A stretch of 42,944 nt of DNA from a virus. A program made the translations under genes and the position numbers. The first letter of the stretch is position 1; the number at the start of each line of letters is the position of its first letter. Of this stretch, positions 37,601 through 42,944 are shown one piece after another. Below the pieces are notes generated by a model. It was not told where the DNA came from. It made no database searches and saw only the letters and a program-made list of their open reading frames with translations. The DNA lies in the IMG/VR virus record IMGVR_UViG_3300031785_000013, positions 1 through 42,944 of that record, one strand, 5' to 3'.

Positions 37601-40489
37601 GTCCGGGGCGTCTCCCTGCGCGGCAAGGTGAACCAGGACGGCGCCACCGCCGAGATCACCACCACCAAGGTCAGCGCTCCGGGTGACGGCCAACCTGATG
37701 ATAAGGGGCCGGAGGACGAAGCTGACCAGGTGGTCCCAGCGCCGCCAGTTACCGGGATGGAGCTGTTCCAGCAAGGGAACGACACGGTATTTGGCGGCAA
37801 AGACGTCAAGGTGGTATGGCGCAAGAACTCGGTCACCGAGTGGGTCGAGATGGGCGCCGAGGGCAGGCAGGGTGCCGGCAAAGGCGCCTTGGATCTCTAT
37901 TTCAAGGATTACCAAGTCGAAGTTTGGGCCGATGTGGCTGGGCTTTTGCAGTTGGTGCGCACCGAATGGGTGGTTGACCCGGAATTCATCTATACCTACG
38001 AAAAGAACGCCGAGGACTTTGCCCGAGAGACCGGTAGTGCCGGGGCATGGCGGGAAATGGAATTTCGGGTCTACTGCCGAGGGCGGCAGAACCAGATCAG
38101 CGCCCAGGCGGCGCGGCTCAGCGTGGAGAACGTCGCTCCACCCCTGCCGGGCGCCCTGACTATCTCCGCCGGCTTCCGCAGCGCGCAGATCGACTTCGAG
38201 CCGCCGGAAGACCTGGATTACCGCGACTCCCGGGTATGGATGAGCCAGAGCACCGGCTTCACCCCCGGCCCTGAGAACCTGGTGGCCCAGCAGTACGGCG
38301 GGCCGGTGGTGCTGTCCGGCCTCACCGACAACAGCACCTACTACCTGCGGTTTGCCACCTATGACGCCTTCGGCCAGGGCACGATCAGCAGCCAGTTCAC
38401 GGTCACCACGCCGTCGCTGTCCGCTGGTGAGGTGGAGGGCCTGAGCCCCTGGGCCACGGTCACCGACGCCGACCGGGCGTTCATCGACGCCAATCTGGCC
38501 AATGACGCGATCGACAGCACCAAGATCGTCAAGCTCACCGCCTCCAAGATCGTCACCGGCACCCTGGCCGCCACCGAGAAAATCAGCGTGGAAGGGCAGG
38601 TGGAAAGCGTGGTGGGCGATGCCGTGGCGACGCTGGGGCCGAAGTCCGCCGACGGCAAAACCGGGATGATCACCTACCAGTACGCCGGGACCACCCTGTT
38701 TGCCGTCTACAGCGACGGCTCGGCGGCGTTCTCCGGCTCCGTGGTGATCACCGGGGGCAGCGGCTACAGCAATCTGAGCGACAAGCCGGGCTCGCTGGCC
38801 GACATCAACAGCACGGAGGCGGACACGCTCACCCAGGCATCCGCCGACGCCGCCCAGGCAATCCTGGATGCAGCCGATGCCCAGGCGGCGGCAGACGGCA
38901 AGGTCGCGAGCTTTTACCAGTCCTCGGAGCCCACCGCCGATGGTGTGGGCGACCTCTGGGTGGATTCCGACACTGACCGCCTGTACCGCTGGGATGGCAC
39001 CTCATGGGTGGAGATTCAGGATGAGGGCATCGGCCAGGCTCTTTCTGATGCCGCGACGGCACAGGGCACGGCGGATAGCAAAATCCTTACCTTCTACCAA
39101 GCCGGCGAGCCCACGGCACAGTCCGTCGGCGACCTGTGGGTGGACACCGACGACCAGAACCGGCTGCATCGGTGGGACGGATCGGTGTGGCAGGACGTGC
39201 GGGATGCGGCCATCGGTCAGGCGCTGGCCGAGGCCGCCGCCGCCCAGTCCACCGCCGACGGTAAAATCCAGTCGTTCTATCAGGCATCGGAGCCCGCTTC
39301 CGGCATGAGCGAGGGCGACCTGTGGTTCGATACGGACGACGGTAACCGCGCTTACCGATACGACGGCACCGCATGGCAGGACGCCCAGGACAGCGGCATT
39401 AGCACGGCGCTATCCGAGGCCGCTGACGCCCAGGCCACCGCCGACGGCAAGGTCACCACGTATTTCTCCACCAGCACCCCGACGGCGGAGGCGGTGGGCG
39501 ACCTCTGGTACAACGACAGCACGAAGCTGCTGAAGCGCTGGAACGGCACAACCTGGGACGATTCAGGGAGCCTTGGCGCCGACTGGTACAGCAACCTGTC
39601 GGGCATCCCGTCCCGGCTGGGTGACACGCCCTCCACCGGCCTGAATCTGACCGCCACCCACCTGGGGTATTACGACGGTGCTAGCTGGACCGCCTACATC
39701 GACGATAACGGCGATTTCTATTTCGGCGACGGCGGAGAAAAGTATATCCAGAAAGTGTCCGGCGATCTTGTGATCGGCGAGGAAACCGATTTCAGGGGTT
39801 TCGCCAACTTCAACTCCTTGGATTATAGCCGGTACATCGTTTCCCATTTGGAGCAGGAATATAACCAGATTACTGAGACCGGCACGTCAATCGTTTTTCT
39901 GACGCCCGCCGACGGCGACGTCTTTGCCAAGCCCGGCTCAATAAAGATGACGGTGGACAGCGGGGTTAATGACAAAATCGCCCGGCTTTCACCGGATGTA
40001 GACGGTCTATCTTTTCAAGAGTGGTCCACCTTCCAGGCGAGGCTATCTTTTGAGGTGATGGCGCGGTTCCTCGGCTCTGACGATGGTGACGCGGATTGGT
40101 TTATCGGCAAAGGCAGCGTGCATGGAGGCATCCTGGATGCCTTTGGGTTTAGGTATTTTCAGGATTCTGGCGCATCAGGGGCAAAGCTTTATGCCTGGTC
40201 ATCTCAATACACAGGCTCCCCCTCATATACGGCTGTTGAATTGGCTGCCGACCCATCCTTCGAGGTTAGGCTTGGCTGTCGCCAATACAGCGACAGGATT
40301 GAATACTATGTCGACAGGTCTTTGGTTGCGACCATAACCACCAACCTGCCCGTGCCAACCAATACAACCTCGGTTCGGTTTCCGGCGGCTTCGCTTTATT
40401 GCCCTGGAACATCCAGTCAGCTTCAGACCCTTTACATCGGCGAGGCGAGATACCTCCAGAAAGACCCAGCGGTATTTAATTCCGATTAA
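34655..40489 (+). CDS. Tail hub and central fibre protein
   Basis: A giant 1944-residue protein that joins the tail-tip hub with a host-recognition fibre. The N-terminal ~600 residues have the hub pattern (DNSAFAEINDSQWQAPQFVV, KCADVQRMLREDVFKPKETR, LDLTLTPDQNDLEVGDIVRV). Beta-rich and Gly-rich segments follow (about 620-870), then fibronectin-like domains (about 900-1260). Residues about 1394-1640 hold four tandem repeats, each with ADGK..(S/T)FYQ..EPT...GDLW.D.D...R.(W/Y)DG..W. The last ~230 residues are a lectin-like tip and look less GC-rich. It would determine receptor choice. Confidence 0.88.
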   Translation: MRIDNSAFAEINDSQWQAPQFVVSLDFGDSDLFYLTSHAITGLTGENVIEGVLVSISGTSQKLNPDKANAEIGSLNFEVLDDGLTALQADRLSQGKGLRGKTVRFYVGDEALPWSSYILATTQIVDEAGYKDLSYSFKCADVQRMLREDVFKPKETRLNRTLEADSDEIEVLTTNGFEPYQHPNVAGAVAAGQKVGLLHLEGDDDDFEIASYTGKEANKFTGVTRGLFGTTPLRIELSNTTDSESSPKVTEFIYLEMPGPMLAYAVLTGAVYGHPGEYLPEHWQLGVPAEFIRTSDFESIGEDLWVPEDPNQGLIVRLAGLEEEDGKKFLEEEVFLLMGCYPPIYSDGQLGMQRMTAVHSTGGYVRRLDADTVADYGDLTHDMGAVINEIFVSWNWDIFQEELTRLNYLPDMESIRAHGQAEKKELEFRGLYSSRHSSQTIQRLIASLRDRYAGPPLRLDLTLTPDQNDLEVGDIVRVDLFEVQDYTGTTVDGHLNRNFEIQQISTDWRTGKVKVKLFGSSQKAGALPPQETGTAIPDEWYERGTEISPTNFPGVVTVSGGVTRVEGLLDLAGGEGLGDEASFFWCPTDLTCDDAAEIRISDNVALLVRGFFSLNNAKINGKGRGYPGGAGTTSMVSTGGYFFNYGSRWDAANKGTPGFIDIQSTPQGGRGYQNRGTLDPYLLDVDGLATMRPAGAIIGGRIQPGQTPPPVYEQDESGITLYPVDLRGSSGSGGGSVISNYDGFIEYERPGGDGGAGGAGLMIVARGMTIGVNGYIDVSGAAGSTPPGPDYSPSADPQLHIWAGSGGPGGPGACYILIDGLANAPSINERTAIANGGDLVWAGRRLKPYKVTNDGTVTVSSDKGPAPQQGTATTSPAPGAMVWETAFTVQILTGYIEPVEDEPVVTLNPPVVTLQEATNTPRTANANLSTIEVGVQPPSVSNYAYGLVEYREKGQAGWFEVGPASPEATFVVPSDGKTYEVQVRGVSLRGKVNQDGATAEITTTKVSAPGDGQPDDKGPEDEADQVVPAPPVTGMELFQQGNDTVFGGKDVKVVWRKNSVTEWVEMGAEGRQGAGKGALDLYFKDYQVEVWADVAGLLQLVRTEWVVDPEFIYTYEKNAEDFARETGSAGAWREMEFRVYCRGRQNQISAQAARLSVENVAPPLPGALTISAGFRSAQIDFEPPEDLDYRDSRVWMSQSTGFTPGPENLVAQQYGGPVVLSGLTDNSTYYLRFATYDAFGQGTISSQFTVTTPSLSAGEVEGLSPWATVTDADRAFIDANLANDAIDSTKIVKLTASKIVTGTLAATEKISVEGQVESVVGDAVATLGPKSADGKTGMITYQYAGTTLFAVYSDGSAAFSGSVVITGGSGYSNLSDKPGSLADINSTEADTLTQASADAAQAILDAADAQAAADGKVASFYQSSEPTADGVGDLWVDSDTDRLYRWDGTSWVEIQDEGIGQALSDAATAQGTADSKILTFYQAGEPTAQSVGDLWVDTDDQNRLHRWDGSVWQDVRDAAIGQALAEAAAAQSTADGKIQSFYQASEPASGMSEGDLWFDTDDGNRAYRYDGTAWQDAQDSGISTALSEAADAQATADGKVTTYFSTSTPTAEAVGDLWYNDSTKLLKRWNGTTWDDSGSLGADWYSNLSGIPSRLGDTPSTGLNLTATHLGYYDGASWTAYIDDNGDFYFGDGGEKYIQKVSGDLVIGEETDFRGFANFNSLDYSRYIVSHLEQEYNQITETGTSIVFLTPADGDVFAKPGSIKMTVDSGVNDKIARLSPDVDGLSFQEWSTFQARLSFEVMARFLGSDDGDADWFIGKGSVHGGILDAFGFRYFQDSGASGAKLYAWSSQYTGSPSYTAVELAADPSFEVRLGCRQYSDRIEYYVDRSLVATITTNLPVPTNTTSVRFPAASLYCPGTSSQLQTLYIGEARYLQKDPAVFNSD
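38837..39570 (+). repeat. Four tandem coding repeats in the tail fibre
   Basis: Four units of about 55-61 codons, each containing an Ala-rich helix (AAxAQxxADGK), then (S/T)FYQxxEPT, GDLWxD(T/S)D and RWDGxxW. Start positions are about 38837, 39046, 39226 and 39412. The repeats are diverged at the DNA level, so they are old rather than recently slipped. Confidence 0.75.
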
Positions 40490-40501
40490 CCGGAGAACCC
40501 C

Positions 40502-41134
40502 ATGTCACAGTACAGAACCGGAACCGCGTCGGCGGTTCAGGATAGCGCCGTTGTGTCCGGCGTCGGCACAGCCTGGCTGGCCAACGCCAGCGCCGGGGAC
40601 AGCTTCGTCATGGCCGGCACGGGCGTCGTTTATGACATCGCCAGTGTGGACAGCGACACGCAGCTGACCCTCACCGTCCCGTACAAGGGCGCGACTCGCT
40701 CAGGCGCCTACGCCATCCAGCGCGATTTCACTGCCGACGGCATTCCCGAGATGGCCCAGGGCGACATCGAGACGGCCACCATCTTCACCCGGGCGATGCG
40801 GAAGATTCAGAGCCGCTTCAACCTGATCACCGGCGTCGCGGCCAATGGCGCGCCCACCTACGGCGACACGACGGCCGGCATCGCGGGTACTTCAGACACC
40901 GAGTTCTTCTGGGTGCCGGATGCTGGCGGCCTGACGCTGTACAAGAACGATAACGGTACGGCCGTGGAGCAGGGCGACTACCCCAACAGCCAGACCCTGG
41001 CCGATGCCGTGGATGCCATGACAGGCATGGAGTCGCGATTCCTCGCCCTGATCGGCAGCCTGCACCCGTCATTCGGCGAGACCAGTCTGTACGCCGACTT
41101 TAAAGCCCAATCGTTCGTCTTGGAGGTGGAGTGA
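40502..41134 (+). CDS. Tail fibre-associated protein
   Basis: A 210-residue beta-rich protein after the giant fibre gene. It begins MSQYRTGTASAVQDSAVVSG, with VYDIASVDSDTQLTLTVPYK, GAYAIQRDFTADGIPEMAQG and a segment with EFFWVPDAGGLTLYKNDNGT; the start resembles the N-terminal anchor of phage fibres and tip proteins (RxGTxSVxxGSxxVxGxGTxW). It would attach to the hub and carry or guide another fibre. CGGAGAACCCC precedes ATG 40502. Confidence 0.72.
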   Translation: MSQYRTGTASAVQDSAVVSGVGTAWLANASAGDSFVMAGTGVVYDIASVDSDTQLTLTVPYKGATRSGAYAIQRDFTADGIPEMAQGDIETATIFTRAMRKIQSRFNLITGVAANGAPTYGDTTAGIAGTSDTEFFWVPDAGGLTLYKNDNGTAVEQGDYPNSQTLADAVDAMTGMESRFLALIGSLHPSFGETSLYADFKAQSFVLEVE

Positions 41135-42036
41135 TGCGCAACATGAAAACGGTCCCCTATGACGAAATGTTTACCCTGTCCGCGCCGTCTCCGAAGTGGG
41201 TGTGGAATGCGCAGGGGCAGCTGGTGGAGATTCCGGCGGGACAGCCTGCTTTCGGCTACGACCGCTTCACCGGTGAGCCTCTCGGGCAGATTGTCGAGTC
41301 TGTCGGGGCCACCAATGTTCTGCTTAATAGCTTTGCCCCGGCCACGCAGACGGTGAGTGTCAGTGATGCCACGACCTACACCCTGAGCGTCTATGGCTCC
41401 GGGTCGGCGGAAATCACAGCCGGAGGCTCTGGCACAGCAACGGATGGCTCCCCCCTCACGTTCACCACGGCCGGCACCAGTGTGACCGTTACGGTGACCG
41501 GCACCCTGGAGGTGTTTCAGCTTGAGGCGGGTAGCGCGGCCACATCACCAATTGAAACCACGGGCAGCGCAGTCACCCGAGCCGCTGACATTGCGACAAT
41601 TCAAAACGTGGATACGGCGGAATGGTGGGGAGCGAGTGAAGGCTGGGCGCGGGTACAGTTTGACGGGATGCGCCAGGTAGGTGGGAACACTACGTTGCTT
41701 TTGTTGTCAGGCGGCGGGACGCGCTTTGTCATGTATACAGACTCCAGCGCCGCTTTGTTGTCGTATGATGGAACGAATATTTTAAACTCTGGCGTCCCGT
41801 GCGTTGATGTCCCAACAGCCGGGATTGTTACATGGTCGACACCTCAAGGCACGTTTAAAATTCTGGCTGATGGAGGGTCTGTTGTTTCATCCAGCTATAA
41901 CGGGTCTTTCTCCGGAATCTCAAATTTCAATATCGCCGTTGATGATATGACGGTTGAATTAGGGCACTTGTCATTTGGCAAAAATTATCTGTCCGACTCT
42001 GAAATGCTCGACAAAATTCAGGAGCTAACGTCATGA
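41134..42036 (+). CDS. Tail fibre / carbohydrate-binding protein
   Basis: A 300-residue protein. The N-terminus (VPYDEMFTLSAPSPKWVWNA, GQPAFGYDRFTGEPLGQIVE) may be an anchor. The rest is Thr/Ser/Gly-rich with a jelly-roll pattern of phage fibre carbohydrate-binding domains (TNVLLNSFAPATQTVSVSDA, EVFQLEAGSAATSPIETTG, TRAADIATIQNVDTAEWWG). The 3' third (after about 41640) is visibly richer in A and T than the phage average, a mark of recent tip exchange. ATG 41134 is 7 bases behind GGAGG. Probable receptor-binding protein. Confidence 0.78.
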   Translation: MRNMKTVPYDEMFTLSAPSPKWVWNAQGQLVEIPAGQPAFGYDRFTGEPLGQIVESVGATNVLLNSFAPATQTVSVSDATTYTLSVYGSGSAEITAGGSGTATDGSPLTFTTAGTSVTVTVTGTLEVFQLEAGSAATSPIETTGSAVTRAADIATIQNVDTAEWWGASEGWARVQFDGMRQVGGNTTLLLLSGGGTRFVMYTDSSAALLSYDGTNILNSGVPCVDVPTAGIVTWSTPQGTFKILADGGSVVSSSYNGSFSGISNFNIAVDDMTVELGHLSFGKNYLSDSEMLDKIQELTS

Positions 42037-42359
42037 GCCAATGGCAACCGATATACCTACGCGCTGATGACGAAGCGGCAATGATGGCAGCCCTGGACGC
42101 TGCTGGGCTTATCTTCATTGACGAAGACGAACAGCAGCAGGTGGGCGGCGATCCGTTCTGCATCCGGGTGCTACTATTGCCGAACCTGACCGAGACGACC
42201 GGCGAGGGCGAAGACGCGGTAAGCACTCCGATTCCCGGCTATCACGTCAACGTCATTGTGCGGCCCGATTGCCTCGACCAGTACACTGCCTCGCTGGCCG
42301 GTGTGATCATCGACCCGCCGCCGGAGACGCCACACGTCAAATACGCGGGGTGCGGATGA
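42033..42359 (+). CDS. Small tail-fibre-region protein, unknown
   Basis: A 108-residue acidic protein (MSQWQPIYLRADDEAAMMAA...) with an alpha-beta start (LDAAGLIFIDEDEQQQVGG) and a beta-rich end (IPGYHVNVIVRPDCLDQYTA, GVIIDPPPETPHVKYAGCG). It overlaps the fibre gene by 4 bases, so it is coupled to it. It may be a fibre chaperone or small tip subunit. No family recognised. Confidence 0.6.
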   Translation: MSQWQPIYLRADDEAAMMAALDAAGLIFIDEDEQQQVGGDPFCIRVLLLPNLTETTGEGEDAVSTPIPGYHVNVIVRPDCLDQYTASLAGVIIDPPPETPHVKYAGCG

Positions 42360-42553
42360 TCGAGCTATACGGAAGCCGCGAGCAGATCACGGCCGCCATC
42401 GAGGCGGAAGGCGGGCAGATCGACGCCGGGCAGATCACGGTCCAGGGCTCGGCCACGCGCCACGGCATCGAGTTCACTGCGGTGGGGGCGAACCTGTATT
42501 CCACCGATGATGAATTCGTGGCCCTGGTTCGGGATCAGTTGCCCGCCGAGTAA
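42356..42553 (+). CDS. Last late gene, small unknown protein
   Basis: A 65-residue protein (MIELYGSREQITAAIEAEGG...) with pattern alpha-beta-beta-beta-alpha (QIDAGQITVQGSATRHGIEF, VGANLYSTDDEFVALVRDQL). ATG 42356 overlaps the upstream stop (ATGA). It is the last phage gene before attR. Function unknown. Confidence 0.6.
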   Translation: MIELYGSREQITAAIEAEGGQIDAGQITVQGSATRHGIEFTAVGANLYSTDDEFVALVRDQLPAE

Positions 42554-42817
42554 CGCTGACCTCTGGTCGCTGGCCTCCCTGCCGACGGCGGACAATGCCA
42601 GGGTAGGGCGGCCGCTTCGGGCTGTCTGTAGGCTGGCGGCCACAGATCGCGTCAGCCTGGGAGTACAGGACGGACGGACAGTGTTCCGGTGATGCAAAAC
42701 GCCGCCGCAAGCCATTGATTTGCAAGGTTTGCGAAACGCCACAAAGCACTGTCTTTTTGGTCAGTCGGGAAAGCCTGAAACCCAATAAAATCAATAAGAT
42801 AGGCTGATTACGCCGCC
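42554..42817. other. Gene-free right arm next to attR (P arm)
   Basis: I see no gene here. Features include a short direct repeat AAACGCC (42697-42703 region and again near 42735), phased TTTGC tracts (near 42718 and 42728), and AAATCAATA at 42788-42796, one mismatch from the AAATCAAAA units in attL. By analogy with lambda this would be the P arm, carrying Int, Xis and IHF sites. None of those can be proven by eye. Confidence 0.45.
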
Positions 42818-42944
42818 TGCATGGGGTGCAAGGGGTCGAAGGTTCGAATCCTTCCGTCCCGACCAAATAAAACGAAGAGGGTCAGTGACTTACGGGCACT
42901 GGCCCTTTTTCGTTTCTGGACCAAATCAAAACAAAATCAAAATG
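42818..42944 (+). repeat. attR: right copy of the 127-bp direct repeat
   Basis: Identical to 87-213. It begins TGCATGGGG, so only the 3' part of tRNA-Pro (through CCA at 42865) and its terminator are present, not a full tRNA. The window stops here. Upstream of it the sequence differs from the tRNA 5' half, as expected for the phage side. Confidence 0.9.

Noticed and set aside
34622-37915. Very long open frame (about 1097 codons) on the minus strand under the tail hub gene
   Set aside because: Antisense shadow of a GC-rich coding region: it lies opposite a clear hub protein, has no ribosome site, and its composition is His/Arg/Ala-rich as expected for the opposite frame.
38837-39570. Diversity-generating retroelement target
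   Set aside because: No reverse transcriptase gene or template repeat is present, and the repeats are diverged at all codon positions.
42507-42692. Small plus-strand gene overlapping the last late gene and attR arm
   Set aside because: Overlaps the coupled gene at 42356-42553 in another frame, lacks a ribosome site and shows no family pattern.

Overview
This window is a complete-looking temperate siphovirus prophage, lambda-like in organisation, integrated at the 3' half of a tRNA-Pro(GGG) gene of a GC-rich bacterium. The tRNA sequence, the host-style terminator behind it and the strong Shine-Dalgarno sites suggest a gammaproteobacterium (marine or Pseudomonas-like), but I cannot name the species. 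Only about 57 bases of host DNA precede the tRNA gene. The left prophage end (attL) and right end (attR) share a perfect direct repeat of at least 127 bp: the 3' part of the tRNA, its terminator and an AT-rich tail.

Left arm, minus strand (about 220-8700). A sigma70-type promoter at 8730-8758, overlapped by repressor operators, drives a leftward early operon. It runs through small unknown proteins, RecT, SSB, a secreted beta-rich protein and more unknowns, and ends with excisionase and a lambda-type integrase beside attL. A gene-free 400-base stretch (4954-5361) with nested inverted repeats interrupts it.

Immunity region (about 8730-10640). A LexA/CI-type repressor with an S24 autocleavage domain is probably translated from a leaderless message. 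It is followed by two genes in one operon, a zinc-ribbon protein and a coiled-coil protein with a membrane anchor, then by an intrinsic terminator. This is the position of rexAB in lambda. A YdaS/Cro-like gene diverges from it. Five copies of a 14-bp operator (GAACCNNAAGTACA) mark the two control regions.

Right early operon (about 10680-19340). It carries a CII-like regulator, an O-like replication initiator with internal repeats that may be the origin, a DnaB-type helicase, a winged-helix protein, an HNH nuclease, NinB, a DUF4942-type N6-adenine methyltransferase, a Ref-like HNH nuclease, a VRR-NUC nuclease, zinc-ribbon and DksA/TraR-like small proteins, and a Q-like antiterminator.

Late operon (about 19375-42553). 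A TTGACT-N17-TATAAA promoter is followed at once by two terminators, the usual target of a Q protein. Lysis genes come next (M15 peptidase endolysin, holin candidate, Rz/Rz1 spanins, small membrane proteins). Then come terminases, a DUF4055-type portal, a Mu F-like minor head protein, scaffold, capsid, connectors, tail tube, G/GT chaperones with a T TTT TTC slippery site, tape measure, a lipoprotein moron, a 1944-residue tail hub/fibre and further fibre genes. Strong terminators inside this operon (25517, 29602, 34233) imply that late transcription must be antiterminated.

The least explained parts are the non-coding stretch at 29369-29699, with six GTGAGA motifs mostly displayed on hairpins, and the rex-positioned gene pair.
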